A stretch of 64,000 bases of DNA from assembly GCF_023015885.1 (NCBI RefSeq), contig NZ_JALKBE010000009.1, positions 1 through 64,000 on the forward strand. Direction: 5' to 3'. The notes beneath the pieces were generated by a model. It ran no database searches, was not told the DNA's origin, and saw only the letters and a program-made list of their open reading frames with translations. Position 1 is the first letter of the stretch; each line of letters begins with the position of its first letter. This DNA is from Aliiroseovarius sp. S1123 (lineage in GTDB: Bacteria; Pseudomonadota; Alphaproteobacteria; Rhodobacterales; Rhodobacteraceae). Made by a program: the position numbers and the translations under genes. This document shows positions 35,577 to 44,624 of this stretch, piece by piece.

Positions 35577-36497
35577 ATGACCACCCTCGTATTCGGCCAC
35601 AAATCGCCTGACACCGACTCGACCGGCTCGCCGCTGGTTTGGGCTTGGTACCTGAATGAAGTGAAAGGCGTTGACGCCAAGCCGGTTCTGCTGGGCCAGC
35701 CCAACACCGAAGCTGCCTTCATGCTGGAACGCTGGGGCTTTGACATGCTGGACATCATCGACGACGTGGCCGACGATCAGCCTTGCGTCATCGTCGACAC
35801 CAACAACCCCGCCGAGCTGCCCGCCAACATCAATGGCGCAGACGTTCAGGCCATCATCGACCACCACAAACTGGTTGGCGGCTTGGAAACCAAAGGCCCG
35901 ATCGACATCACCATCCGTCCGCTGGCTTGCACCGCGACCATCATGTACGACCTGATGGGCGACGACGTGGCCAAGATGCCGGAGAACATCAAAGGCGCTG
36001 CCCTGACCTGCATCCTGTCGGACACGCTGGAATTCCGCTCGCCCACCACCACCGACCGCGACCGCGAAGTCGTTGCCGCTCTGGCCGCTGATCTGGGCGT
36101 GAACGTCACTGAATATGCAGCCGAGATGTTCGCCGCCAAGTCGGACGTGTCCGAGTTCTCGGACGCTGAACTGATCCGCATGGACTCGAAAGAATACGAA
36201 GTGTCGGGCACCAAGTTCCGCGTATCGGTTCTGGAAACCACCGCACCGGAAATCCCGCTGGGCCGTAAAGAAAGCCTGATGGAAACCTTCAAAACCGTCG
36301 CCGCCGAAGACGGCGTGGACGAGGTTCTGCTGTTCGTCGTGGACATCCTGAAGGAAGAAGCCACCCTGCTGATCCCGAACGACGTCGTGAAGGGCGTGGC
36401 CGAGAAAAGCTTTGGTGCCACCGTCGAGGGCGACGCCGTCGTCCTGCCCGGCATCATGAGCCGCAAAAAGCAGATTATTCCGAACCTGGCTGTTTAA
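35577..36497 (+). CDS. ppaC: Manganese-dependent inorganic pyrophosphatase
   Basis: 306 residues, family II (DHH) pyrophosphatase: GHKSPDTDS at the start, the metal motif VDTNN, IDHHK near residue 97, and the substrate motif SRKKQIIPNL at the C-terminus. Hydrolyses pyrophosphate in the cytosol. Of several in-frame ATGs (35568, 35571, 35577) the last gives the family's usual N-terminus MTTLVFGHK. Followed by a clear terminator. Confidence 0.95.
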   Translation: MTTLVFGHKSPDTDSTGSPLVWAWYLNEVKGVDAKPVLLGQPNTEAAFMLERWGFDMLDIIDDVADDQPCVIVDTNNPAELPANINGADVQAIIDHHKLVGGLETKGPIDITIRPLACTATIMYDLMGDDVAKMPENIKGAALTCILSDTLEFRSPTTTDRDREVVAALAADLGVNVTEYAAEMFAAKSDVSEFSDAELIRMDSKEYEVSGTKFRVSVLETTAPEIPLGRKESLMETFKTVAAEDGVDEVLLFVVDILKEEATLLIPNDVVKGVAEKSFGATVEGDAVVLPGIMSRKKQIIPNLAV

Positions 36498-36517
36498 GTC
36501 TGTTCACATGTTAGATC

Positions 36518-36547
36518 ATGGCCCGTACATTAGTGCGGGCCATTTTG
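36518..36547 (+). terminator. Terminator after ppaC
   Basis: Stem ATGGCCCG / CGGGCCAT with a 10-base loop, then TTTTG. The ATG in its left arm is therefore unlikely to start the next gene. Confidence 0.75.
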
Positions 36548-36562
36548 ATTCAGGCATTTGTG

Positions 36563-36997
36563 ATGAAAACACGACACCAAGCACTTTTAAACGAGGCGAT
36601 CGGTCTAGAGCTTTCAGCGTTTTCAATTGAAGTTCATGAGCACCCGATCGGCAGCGGAAACATTAGTGATGAACTAATGTCGCTAGCGTTCAAGTCGCCA
36701 ACCTCGTCTGTTTCAACTCTAGTTCGAGGAAACAGTAGCGCGGACCAACTAACCATTGAGAAAGAGACGCAGACTGCAGTCGACATGGCAGAGTATGGCA
36801 GAACGCTTATCCTTCCTATTAGCGACCATGAAGCCACACGCACTGCCGTCGTTCGTGACGTTACGATTAGGAAAACTCAACATAGTGAAGAAATCCGTTT
36901 GGGGCTTTCCAATGGGTCGGAACTACACCTCACCTACGAGGGTGATTGTCTTCGAATGAACCTACCAACCCCACGAGTAAACAAGGGCATCGCCTGA
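36563..36997 (+). CDS. Hypothetical protein, AT-richer than its surroundings
   Basis: 144 residues beginning MKTRHQALLN. The ATG at 36518 is rejected because it lies in the ppaC terminator; AGG lies 8-9 bases before 36563. No family recognised and no membrane helix: mixed, with a beta-rich C-terminal half (EIRLGLSNGSELHLTYEG). Base composition is visibly lower in GC than ppaC and the HAD gene. Its TGA stop lies inside repeat copy C. Probably a recently acquired gene. Confidence 0.5.
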   Translation: MKTRHQALLNEAIGLELSAFSIEVHEHPIGSGNISDELMSLAFKSPTSSVSTLVRGNSSADQLTIEKETQTAVDMAEYGRTLILPISDHEATRTAVVRDVTIRKTQHSEEIRLGLSNGSELHLTYEGDCLRMNLPTPRVNKGIA

Positions 36998-37091
36998 CCG
37001 CGGGTGGACGTGAAGCGCCCGCCCGTCAAGCCAAAGGTTTGCCTCCGGCATTACGGGGCGGTCGGGCGCTGCCCGGCGATGCCGGGCGGGA
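36991..37091 (+). repeat. Two-hairpin repeat, copy C
   Basis: Starts CGCCTGACCGCGGGTGG, with the TGA being the stop of the upstream gene. First hairpin arms are AGCGCCCGCCC (37014-37024) and GGGGCGGTCGGGCGCT around a longer loop than in copies A and B; the second hairpin is GCCCGGC-gat-GCCGGGC. It lies between two convergent AT-richer genes and may terminate both. Confidence 0.75.
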
Positions 37092-37097
37092 TATCAC

Positions 37098-37442
37098 TTA
37101 CACCTGATCAGCACTTTGATCCGGCAAACCTTCTCGTAACTTCTCATACAGGTTCTGGAGCACCTTGTTATCCGAGTTTCTGTGAGCAATCAGGCAAGGT
37201 TCACTCCATTCATTTGAGTATTCGAACTTTCCGCCCCCGAACTCCCAAAGCTCGCTGATATAAGTCCTCTGGCTTACCTTCGGCTTCCCGAATAGTTCGG
37301 CAATTGTGTCTACTAACATCGGAATGTCACTAACCTCGAACTCCAAGTTCTTTTTGCCATTCGGCAATGTGTCCAGCGTAAATGCCACTTGACCTAATCC
37401 TCGCTGTTCACTGATAAAATGAAATCCTCGCAAGTGCAGCAT
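37098..37442 (-). CDS. Hypothetical protein, AT-richer than its surroundings
   Basis: 114 residues from the ATG at 37442 (MLHLRGFHFISEQ); the frame is open to 37511 and no strong ribosome site decides the start. Mixed alpha/beta with SDIPMLVDTIAELFGKP and YISELWEFGGGKFEYSNEW. No family recognised. Its stop lies 6 bases from repeat copy C. Codon use is unlike the neighbouring genes, suggesting acquisition together with the gene at 36563. Confidence 0.45.
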   Translation of the reverse strand: MLHLRGFHFISEQRGLGQVAFTLDTLPNGKKNLEFEVSDIPMLVDTIAELFGKPKVSQRTYISELWEFGGGKFEYSNEWSEPCLIAHRNSDNKVLQNLYEKLREGLPDQSADQV

Positions 37443-37527
37443 AGGTCCGGATACGGATTCGGCACAACTCCCCCTAGCCTCCCCGCCTCCCCTCTGCCAT
37501 ATCTCCGGCAACTAAGGAGACCGCGCC

Positions 37528-38403
37528 ATGACCCGTATCATTTCCAGCCTGTCCGAGATATCCGCGAACTACGACGCGTTGTTCGTCGACCTCTGGGGCT
37601 GTGTGCACAATGGGATCACCGCGTTTGACGAGGCTGTGGCCGCCCTGCGCGCCTATCGCGCGAATGGGGGCTATGTGATCTTGGTCACAAACTCGCCCAA
37701 ACCCCGCGCGGGCGTGATGGAGCAGCTGCCGGAATTCGGCGTGCCCTCGGATTGCTATGACACCATCGCCACGTCTGGCGACAGCGCGCGGGCGGCGATG
37801 TTCACGGGTGCGGTGGGCAACAAGGTCTATTTCATGGGCGAGTGGGAACGCGACGCAGGTTTCTTCGAGCCGATGGAAGTAATCCACACCCCGGTAGAGA
37901 TCACGCGCGTCCCCGTGGCCGAGGCCGAGGGTATCGTCTGCTGTGGCCCCTTCGACCCGATGGCGGATCCTGACACATGGCGCGCAGACCTGCTGATGGC
38001 GAAACAGCGCGGGGCCAAGCTGCTTTGCGCAAACCCCGACATCATTGTGGACCGTGGCGAAGCCCGCGAATGGTGCGCGGGCGCAATCGCGCAGATGTAT
38101 TCTGAGATGGGTGGCGAAAGCCTCTATTTCGGCAAACCTCACCCGCCGATCTATGACCTCGCCCACCGCCGCATGGTGGCCGAAGGTCGGTCGACACCGG
38201 ACAACCGCATCCTTGCCATCGGCGACGGCATCGCGACCGACATCAAAGGTGCCTTGGGCGAAGATATCGATTCTCTTTTCATCACCGGCGGCCTCGCGCG
38301 GGACGAGACGAAAACCCGCGCGCAGCCCGATCCAGACGCATTGGATCAATATATCCAGTCGCAGATGATCACACCGACATATGCAATCGGCTATCTGCGC
38401 TGA
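37528..38403 (+). CDS. HAD-superfamily hydrolase (class IIA, NagD-like)
   Basis: 291 residues. Nucleophile motif VDLWGCVHNG near residue 16 (a Trp-Gly replaces the usual second Asp region, as in the TIGR01459 family), motif II VTNSPKPR, and motif III GDGIATDIKGA with ITGG near the end. Cytosolic phosphatase, probably acting on a small phosphorylated metabolite; substrate unknown. Confidence 0.85.
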   Translation: MTRIISSLSEISANYDALFVDLWGCVHNGITAFDEAVAALRAYRANGGYVILVTNSPKPRAGVMEQLPEFGVPSDCYDTIATSGDSARAAMFTGAVGNKVYFMGEWERDAGFFEPMEVIHTPVEITRVPVAEAEGIVCCGPFDPMADPDTWRADLLMAKQRGAKLLCANPDIIVDRGEAREWCAGAIAQMYSEMGGESLYFGKPHPPIYDLAHRRMVAEGRSTPDNRILAIGDGIATDIKGALGEDIDSLFITGGLARDETKTRAQPDPDALDQYIQSQMITPTYAIGYLR

Positions 38404-38590
38404 CTTAAGCACCTGATTTAAAACTATTCCTCTCGATCCGTCCGGTCGATTTCCGCGCCACTGCGTCCACCTGACGCGGGCGTCATGCGGTATTTCTACG
38501 CAGATTACCCCTTGATTTTTTCTGCAACTGCAAAGTAATGTTATTACCGATACGGACGACAATTCGTCCATTTGTTACCCGGAGGACAAA
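38404..38590 (+). promoter_or_regulatory. Promoter with PhaR-like box upstream of the MaoC hydratase
   Basis: TTGATT (38512-38517) and TAATGT (38536-38541) are 18 bases apart. Between them lies CTGC-AACT-GCAA (38522-38533), close to the CTGC-N3/4-GCAG sites described for PhaR repressors. CCCGGAGGA precedes the ATG at 38591. The rest of this gap shows no gene. Confidence 0.4.
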
Positions 38591-39034
38591 ATGTTGGACA
38601 ATTTCCCGCGCGGAACGATCTGCATTGAAGAGCTGGAAATCGGTATGTCGCGCCACATCGTCAAAGAGGTGACCGACCGTGACATCGAACTGTTTGCCGA
38701 GGTCTCGACCGACCGCAATCCGGTGCATCTGGATGACGACTTTGCGAAAGATACGATCTTTCAGGGCCGTATCGCCCACGGGATGCTTAGCGCTGGCCTG
38801 ATCTCGGCCGTGATTGGCGAACAGCTGCCCGGGCACGGCACCATCTATATGGGCCAGCAACTGACCTTCTTGGCCCCTGTGCGCCCCGGTGACGTCGTGC
38901 GCGCTGAAGTGACCGTGATGGACATCGACCATGCCAAACGTCGCGTGACGCTGAAGACCGAATGTCTGGTCGATGGCAAGCCTGTCCTGAAGGGCGAGGC
39001 CAAGGTTCTGGCGCCGTCCGCCAAGCTGGACTGA
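38591..39034 (+). CDS. MaoC-family (R)-enoyl-CoA hydratase, PhaJ-like
   Basis: 147-residue single hot-dog domain. The catalytic Asp/His motif is seen as DRNPVHLDDDFA followed by GRIAHGMLSAGL. PhaJ-type members convert trans-2-enoyl-CoA to (R)-3-hydroxyacyl-CoA, feeding polyhydroxyalkanoate synthesis from beta-oxidation. The PhaR-like box in its promoter fits that role; without other pha genes nearby the assignment is inferred. Confidence 0.8.
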   Translation: MLDNFPRGTICIEELEIGMSRHIVKEVTDRDIELFAEVSTDRNPVHLDDDFAKDTIFQGRIAHGMLSAGLISAVIGEQLPGHGTIYMGQQLTFLAPVRPGDVVRAEVTVMDIDHAKRRVTLKTECLVDGKPVLKGEAKVLAPSAKLD

Positions 39035-39040
39035 TGGATC

Positions 39041-39104
39041 AGGGGCTTTGCCCCTCGAGCCTGCGGCTCTCACCCCAAGATATTTGAAACAAGAAAATGC
39101 GCCG
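39041..39104 (+). repeat. 3'-end intergenic repeat, copy 2
   Basis: AGGGGCTTTGCCCCT, then GAGCC-tgc-GGCTC, then CACCCCAAGATATTTGAAAC and AAGAAAATGCGCCG. The core matches the element at 13025-13106, again immediately after a coding region. A following T run (39105-39110) may make it a terminator. Confidence 0.55.
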
Positions 39105-39256
39105 CTTTTTTCTTGTCGTAAGTATCCCCGCCGGAGGCACTAAATCTGCCGGGCGAAGCACGGCTATGCTGCGACAGTGGGCAGGTGTTCTCACGAATTC
39201 GGTCTGCAAGCCGCCTTGGGCTTGCACAGGCCCCGCCAGACCGCTAAGGCCAGCAT

Positions 39257-40207
39257 ATGCGGATCATTCGTGACTATCAGTTTGTAGACCCATCTGACCG
39301 AGGCGCCACAGCCGTCATCGGCAATTTCGACGGTGTCCATCTGGGCCACCAATATGTGATCAACATCGCCCGTCAGAAAGCAGCCGAACTGGGCGCTCCT
39401 TTGGGCGTGATGACGTTCGAACCCCACCCGCGCGAGTATTTCGCGCCGAAGGCCCCTCCGTTTCGCCTGATGAACGCCGACACGCGCGCGCACCGGCTTG
39501 AGAAGCTGGGGATCGAGGCGCTGTTTGAACTCAGCTTCAACGACACCCTGTCCGCCCTGACACCCGAAGAGTTCGCCCGTGACGTGATCGTCGACGGGCT
39601 GGGCCTGACCCATGTCTTTGTTGGCGCAGATTTCCATTTCGGAAAGGATCGCGCTGGCACACCCGAAGTGCTCGTGGCGCTTGGCAAAGAGCTGGGCTTT
39701 GGTGTCACCGTTGCGCCGCTCATGTCAGATGATGTGGGCGAGGTCAGCTCGACCGCGATCCGCAGAGCCCTGACCGAGGGCCGCCCGGGTGATGCGGCCC
39801 GGATGCTAGGCCACTGGCATCGCATCGACGGCGAAGTGATCCGAGGCGACCAGCGTGGTCGCGATCTGGGATATCCCACCGCAAACATGTCCATCGCGGG
39901 TCTGCACCCACCGAAATTCGGCGTCTATGTGGTCGAGGTCGAGATCCTGACCGGCCCGCATCAGGGCGTCTATGGCGGCGCGGCTTCGATGGGGACGCGC
40001 CCGATGTTTGGGGAAAACCTGCCCAACATCGAAAGCTTCATTTTCAATTTCAAGGGCGACATTTATGGCGAACAGCTGTCGGTTGCCTTGATCGACTATC
40101 TGCGCCCGGAAGAGGTGTTCGACGGGCTCGATGCCTTGATCGCCCAGATGGACGCCGACTGCGCCCGTGCGCGCGACATACTCTCTCAACTTCCGAGCCG
40201 CCCATGA
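39257..40207 (+). CDS. ribF: Bifunctional riboflavin kinase / FAD synthetase
   Basis: 316 residues. N-terminal FAD synthetase nucleotidyltransferase: GNFDGVHLGHQYV near residue 22 and a second motif VSSTAIRRAL near 160. C-terminal flavokinase: RGRDLGYPTANM near 205. Makes FMN and FAD in the cytosol. First gene of a run with overlapping ends (ATGA with the next gene). Confidence 0.96.
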   Translation: MRIIRDYQFVDPSDRGATAVIGNFDGVHLGHQYVINIARQKAAELGAPLGVMTFEPHPREYFAPKAPPFRLMNADTRAHRLEKLGIEALFELSFNDTLSALTPEEFARDVIVDGLGLTHVFVGADFHFGKDRAGTPEVLVALGKELGFGVTVAPLMSDDVGEVSSTAIRRALTEGRPGDAARMLGHWHRIDGEVIRGDQRGRDLGYPTANMSIAGLHPPKFGVYVVEVEILTGPHQGVYGGAASMGTRPMFGENLPNIESFIFNFKGDIYGEQLSVALIDYLRPEEVFDGLDALIAQMDADCARARDILSQLPSRP

Positions 40208-40494
40208 TCCGCCATATCGTTTTCTTCACTGCCAAACGCCCCGAAGACCGCGACCGCGTTCGCGAAGGTCTGGAGCTTTTGAAAGGCATCCCCGACTGCA
40301 TCCGTCTGGAAATCGCCGAGAACCGGTTCGAGGATCCGATCCCCGGCCCCTCGCCCGACGTGGTCGTCTATGGCGAGTTTGAAGACGAGGCCCAGTTGGC
40401 CGCCTATAAGGCGCATCCGATCTATCAGGAATCGATTGCCCGCGTCCGCCCCCTGCGCGAAATGCGGATTGCGGCCGATTTTCTGGCCGACTGA
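40204..40494 (+). CDS. Dabb (stress-responsive A/B barrel) family protein
   Basis: 96 residues, starting MIRHIVFFTAKRPEDRD and containing GPSPDVVVYGEFEDEAQLAAY and HPIYQESIARVRPL, the typical pattern of the dimeric alpha-beta barrel (Dabb) domain. Bacterial members have no settled function. It overlaps ribF by ATGA and the next gene by one base, so it is translationally coupled. Confidence 0.85.
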   Translation: MIRHIVFFTAKRPEDRDRVREGLELLKGIPDCIRLEIAENRFEDPIPGPSPDVVVYGEFEDEAQLAAYKAHPIYQESIARVRPLREMRIAADFLAD

Positions 40495-40946
40495 TGGGCA
40501 AGCCCCTGCGTAAGAAATTCTGGGAACATCCTCTGGATCAGCTGACGCCTGAGGAATGGGAAGCACTGTGCGATGGCTGCGGCAAATGCTGCCTGAACAA
40601 GCTGGAAGATGAAGAGACCGGAGAGGTCGTCTTTACCCGCGTGGCCTGCCGCCTTCTGGATGGCGAGACCTGCCAATGTTCGCAATATGATATTCGCCTG
40701 CAATTCGTGCCGGAATGCATCCATCTGACACCGGAGAACATCGGCGAAACCGCCTATTTCATGCCCGCATCCTGCGCCTATCGCCTGCGTCACGAAGGCA
40801 AGCCTTTGTATGACTGGCACCCGCTGGTGTCGGGCGATCCGGACAGCGTGCACAAGGCCGGGCGCAGCGTTCAGGGCTGGACGGTGCCGGAATTCGAAGT
40901 CCCGGAAGACGAATGGGAAGACCACCTGATCGAGGAGCCACACTGA
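40494..40946 (+). CDS. YcgN family cysteine-cluster protein (UPF0260)
   Basis: 150 residues with the invariant cysteine motif CDGCGKCCLNKLEDEETG and further cysteines in RVACRLLDGETCQCSQYD and VPECIHL, matching the YcgN/UPF0260 family, probably a zinc or iron-sulfur binding cluster. Function unestablished. Overlaps both neighbours by one base (TGATG). Confidence 0.88.
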   Translation: MGKPLRKKFWEHPLDQLTPEEWEALCDGCGKCCLNKLEDEETGEVVFTRVACRLLDGETCQCSQYDIRLQFVPECIHLTPENIGETAYFMPASCAYRLRHEGKPLYDWHPLVSGDPDSVHKAGRSVQGWTVPEFEVPEDEWEDHLIEEPH

Positions 40947-41995
40947 TGTTTTTCGCCTCTGACAACACGGGGCCCGTGCACCCGAATGTGATGGCCGCGC
41001 TGGCGCGCGCCAACGAAGGTTACGCCATGCCCTATGGGGCTGACGACATCATGGCACAGGTCACGTCCCGCATTCGCGAGATCTTTGAAGCCCCCGAGGC
41101 GGCGGTCTATCTGGTGGCAACGGGCACGGCGGCGAACTCGATTTCTCTGGCGACCCTGACACGTCCCTTCGACACGATCTTCTGCTCGCCGCAAGCGCAT
41201 ATCCACGAGGATGAGTGCAACGCGCCCGAGTTCTACACCGGCGGCGCAAAGCTAACTTTGGTCCCTGCCAAGCACGCGAAAATGTCGCCTGACGCGCTGA
41301 GCGCGTCTATCGTGGGCGAGGAAAGTCGCGGCGTGCATGGTCCGCAGCGTGGACCGGTGTCGATCACCAACGTGACCGAACGTGGCACGGTCTATTCCGT
41401 GGCCGAGATTGAGGCTCTATGCGACGTTGCCAAGGGTTATGATCTGCCCGTCCATCTGGACGGTGCGCGCTTTGCCAATGCACTCGTTGCTTTGGGGTGT
41501 ACCCCCGCCGAGATGACATGGAAGGCCGGCGTGAATGTGGTTAGCTTCGGCGGCACCAAGAACGGCTGTATGGGTGTCGAGGCGGTGATCTTCTTCGACC
41601 CCAAACACGCGTGGGAATTCGAACTCCGCCGGAAACGCGGCGGACACCTGTTCTCGAAGAACCGCTATCTGGCAGCGCAGATGTTGGCCTATCTGGACGG
41701 CGATTTGTGGCTTGATCTGGCACGTCAGTCGAACGCGGCGAACGCCCGTTTGGTGCGCGGACTAAAGCAGATCGACGGCGTCGTCTTCCCGCATGAACCT
41801 GACGCCAACATGAGCTTTGCTGGCTGGACCCGCGCGGGCCATCAGCGCCTGCATGACGCCGGCGCGGCGTACTATGTCTGGGAAGGTCAGCTGGAAGGCG
41901 ACGACCCCGACGAAATATTGATCGCCCGCATGGTGGCCGACTGGTCGATGTCGGACGAGAATATCGATCGGTTTATCGCGCTGGCGCGGGGATAA
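40946..41995 (+). CDS. ltaE: Low-specificity L-threonine aldolase
   Basis: 349 residues from the ATG at 40946, one base overlapping the previous stop. PLP fold-type I enzyme: FASDNTGPVHP at the start, the PLP-binding aspartate in VHLDGARFANA, and the Schiff-base lysine in SFGGTKNGCMG near residue 207. Cleaves L-threonine or L-allo-threonine to glycine and acetaldehyde. Last gene of the ribF run. Confidence 0.92.
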   Translation: MFFASDNTGPVHPNVMAALARANEGYAMPYGADDIMAQVTSRIREIFEAPEAAVYLVATGTAANSISLATLTRPFDTIFCSPQAHIHEDECNAPEFYTGGAKLTLVPAKHAKMSPDALSASIVGEESRGVHGPQRGPVSITNVTERGTVYSVAEIEALCDVAKGYDLPVHLDGARFANALVALGCTPAEMTWKAGVNVVSFGGTKNGCMGVEAVIFFDPKHAWEFELRRKRGGHLFSKNRYLAAQMLAYLDGDLWLDLARQSNAANARLVRGLKQIDGVVFPHEPDANMSFAGWTRAGHQRLHDAGAAYYVWEGQLEGDDPDEILIARMVADWSMSDENIDRFIALARG

Positions 41996-42013
41996 TCCCG
42001 CACCGCGCATTGG

Positions 42014-42835
42014 TCAGTCAGTTTCAGCCTGCGATACGTGCTCGCGAATGCAAGCGGCGACCTCACGCGGATGGCTGATCGGCCCCATATGCCCTGCGCC
42101 CGCGATTACCTTGCGGCGCAGATTTGGGAACCGGGCCTGCATCCGATCATGAACCGCGCGCACCAAATCGGGCGAGCGTTCACCTTCCAGCAGCAGAACC
42201 GGCAGGATAACTTTCTCCAACGCGCCCGGCGCGACCTGCCCGTGCACGTCCTCATGCGTCACACCGCGCGCGGCCGGGATCAGGTGGATCTGCTTTGCCA
42301 TATCGGCTTTCAGACGCTCGGGCAGCGCTTCCCACCCCGCATCGCTGCCCCATTGGCAGTTGAACAGGCGGGCGGCTTCCATCCGGTCGCCCGCGCGCAT
42401 GGCGTCCGCAAAAACGCCATTCATATAGGTGTTGTTCTCGACATAAGCAGGGTCGTCCTTGGCGGTCGCAAACAGGACCGGTTCGAACAGGGTCAGGCTG
42501 CGCACTTTTTCGGGTGCCATCTGGGCCACGCGCAAAGCAATCGTGCCGCCAAAGCTGTGCCCAACCAGATCGACCGGCCCATGCGCGTGGCGGTCCAGCA
42601 GATCCAACGCGGCCTGCGTGGCGGTGTCCTGATAATCACCCTGCTCGTCCCAATCCGCACTGCGCCCATGTCCCGGCAGGTCATAGGCAAGCGACGTCAG
42701 ATCATCGCCCAACACCGTCCGCACACCGCGCCAGGCACCGGAATGCGCCAACGAGCAGTGGATGAACAGCGCCTCGTGCGGGCCCGAACCCTGCCGGTCC
42801 CAATAGGTCGGGCAGCTGCCCAGTTCTTCCAGCAT
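42014..42835 (-). CDS. Alpha/beta-fold hydrolase
   Basis: 273 residues, cytosolic. Nucleophile elbow VGHSFGGT near residue 95, DLPGHGRS near 55, and the C-terminal histidine in GAGHMGPISHP. No substrate can be read from it. It starts 2 bases after the stop of the isomerase-like gene, so the two form an operon. Confidence 0.88.
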   Translation of the reverse strand: MLEELGSCPTYWDRQGSGPHEALFIHCSLAHSGAWRGVRTVLGDDLTSLAYDLPGHGRSADWDEQGDYQDTATQAALDLLDRHAHGPVDLVGHSFGGTIALRVAQMAPEKVRSLTLFEPVLFATAKDDPAYVENNTYMNGVFADAMRAGDRMEAARLFNCQWGSDAGWEALPERLKADMAKQIHLIPAARGVTHEDVHGQVAPGALEKVILPVLLLEGERSPDLVRAVHDRMQARFPNLRRKVIAGAGHMGPISHPREVAACIREHVSQAETD

Positions 42836-42837
42836 GT

Positions 42838-43437
42838 TCAGCCCCGCTCGGCCAGATGTGCATCCAGCAGGTCAAGGCGGTCCTGACCCCAGAACTTCTC
42901 GCCATCGTCGCAGACATAGAAGGGCGAGCCGAACGCGCCAGCGTTCACCGCGTCGTCGGAGTTTCGCGCATAAGTCTCGGCCCCCATCAAAAGACCGCTG
43001 TCCGCCAGAGACGGATCAAACCCGGCCTCTGAAAGGCAGTCCTTGATGACCGCGTCCTCGGCGATGTCTTTCTCGTCCATCCAGATCGAGCGCATTAGGG
43101 CGTCGACCAGAGCAGCGACATCCCCGGCTCCCGCATTCTGAGCCGCAATGATCGCATAAGACGCAGGCGCGCCATTGGTCGGCCAATGCGCCGGATTAAA
43201 GTTGATTGGCATGTTCAGCGCCTTGGACCAGCGCTTCAGCTCTTGCATGCGATACTCCATGCGCGAGGGGTGGCGATCCTTGGGCAACTGCCCCCCGGTG
43301 CGAGTGAAAAGCTGCCCGATGTCGACCGGCTTGAACGTGACCGACACCCCGTGCTTGTCCGCGATCTGCGCAAACCGCTTGCCGCCAAAGAAAGCCCACG
43401 GCGAAAGTACCGTGAAATAATAGTCAATATGGCCCAT
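42838..43437 (-). CDS. 2-hydroxychromene-2-carboxylate isomerase-like protein (DsbA fold)
   Basis: 199 residues, kappa-class GST / DsbA-like thioredoxin fold. It starts [19 protein letters not shown], with Ser where DsbA has Cys, as in HCCA isomerases, and keeps GAFGSPFYV with the cis-proline and [10 protein letters not shown]. Members isomerise aromatic-degradation intermediates using glutathione; no aromatic pathway genes are nearby, so the true substrate is open. Confidence 0.87.
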   Translation of the reverse strand: MGHIDYYFTVLSPWAFFGGKRFAQIADKHGVSVTFKPVDIGQLFTRTGGQLPKDRHPSRMEYRMQELKRWSKALNMPINFNPAHWPTNGAPASYAIIAAQNAGAGDVAALVDALMRSIWMDEKDIAEDAVIKDCLSEAGFDPSLADSGLLMGAETYARNSDDAVNAGAFGSPFYVCDDGEKFWGQDRLDLLDAHLAERG

Positions 43438-43544
43438 TTTTCGGCCTCCTGTTGCGCCAATGCTGTTTCCCGAAATCTATCCCGATGCTATTGGGTGTCA
43501 ACGTCACGATTCTGTCATACAGAGCAATTCTGGGATCTGCTGCC

Positions 43545-44558
43545 ATGCCTTCCATCACCGAACCGAAACTCATCTCGGGCAATGCCAACCGCCCGCTGGC
43601 CGAAGCTGTCGCCAAACGCATGTCCATGCATCGTGGCGCGAGTGTCGGCTTGGTCGACGCTCGCGTCGAACGCTTCAACGACCAAGAGGTGTTCGTCGAG
43701 ATCTACGAGAACGTCCGCGGCGAGGATATGTTCATCATTCAGTCGACCTCGAACCCGGCGAATGACAACCTGATGGAACTGCTGATCATGGCAGACACGC
43801 TGCGCCGCTCGTCGGCCCGGTCTGCTACCGCCGTGATCCCGTATTTCGGCTATGCCCGTCAGGATCGTCGCACTAAGGCCCGCACGCCGATCTCGGCCAA
43901 GCTGGTGGCCAACCTGATCGCCCAGTCGGGCATCGAGCGGGTTCTGACCATGGACCTGCACGCCGCCCAGATCCAGGGTTTCTTCGACATTCCGGTGGAC
44001 AACCTCTATGCCAGCCCGATCTTCGCGCTGGACGTAAAGCATCACTTCAAGGATTGCCTGGACGAAGTGATGGTGATCTCGCCTGACGTGGGCGGTGTGG
44101 CCCGCGCCCGTGAACTGGCGAAACGCATCGGTGCCCCGCTGGCAATCGTCGACAAACGTCGCGAGAAAGCCGGTGAAGTGGCCGAGATGACCGTGATCGG
44201 CAACGTGGAAGGCAAGCGCTGCATCATCGTGGACGACATTTGCGATACCGCAGGCACCCTGTGCAAAGCAGCCGAAGTGCTGATGGAGCAAGGCGCGCAG
44301 GAAGTGCATTCCTACATTACCCATGGCGTCATGTCCGGCCCGGCGGTCGAGCGCGTTCAGAATTCGGTGATGAAATCCTTGGTGATCACCGATTCCATCG
44401 AGCCGACCCAGCCGGTTCTGGACGCTAAGAACATCCGCGTGGTTCCGACTGCCCCGATGTTTGCACAAGCGATCCTGAACATCTGGGGTGGCACGTCAGT
44501 GTCGTCGCTGTTCGACCACGACACGCTAGAGCCGCTTTACGAAGGCATGTACTCCTGA
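43545..44558 (+). CDS. prs: Ribose-phosphate pyrophosphokinase
   Basis: 337 residues from the ATG at 43545. ATP- and ribose-phosphate sites are in YARQDRR, the flexible PRPP signature in [11 protein letters not shown], and the PRPP loop in [11 protein letters not shown]. Produces PRPP for nucleotides, histidine and tryptophan. About 20 residues longer than the E. coli enzyme at the N-terminus. Strong terminator follows. Confidence 0.96.
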   Translation: MPSITEPKLISGNANRPLAEAVAKRMSMHRGASVGLVDARVERFNDQEVFVEIYENVRGEDMFIIQSTSNPANDNLMELLIMADTLRRSSARSATAVIPYFGYARQDRRTKARTPISAKLVANLIAQSGIERVLTMDLHAAQIQGFFDIPVDNLYASPIFALDVKHHFKDCLDEVMVISPDVGGVARARELAKRIGAPLAIVDKRREKAGEVAEMTVIGNVEGKRCIIVDDICDTAGTLCKAAEVLMEQGAQEVHSYITHGVMSGPAVERVQNSVMKSLVITDSIEPTQPVLDAKNIRVVPTAPMFAQAILNIWGGTSVSSLFDHDTLEPLYEGMYS

Positions 44559-44582
44559 TCCACTCTGGATGCCAGAAACGCG

Positions 44583-44607
44583 AAAGGGCCCCACGGGGCC
44601 CTTTTTT
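44583..44607 (+). terminator. Rho-independent terminator after prs
   Basis: AAAGGGCCCC-ac-GGGGCCCTTT followed by T's. It also lies just beyond the end of the convergent lectin gene. Confidence 0.9.
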
Positions 44608-44624
44608 AGTGGTCAGGTTTGTCG

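Noticed and set aside
35390..35758. N-terminal extension of the DUF2161 gene
   Set aside because: It is antisense to the conserved start of ppaC, and the family begins near the TTG at 35389.
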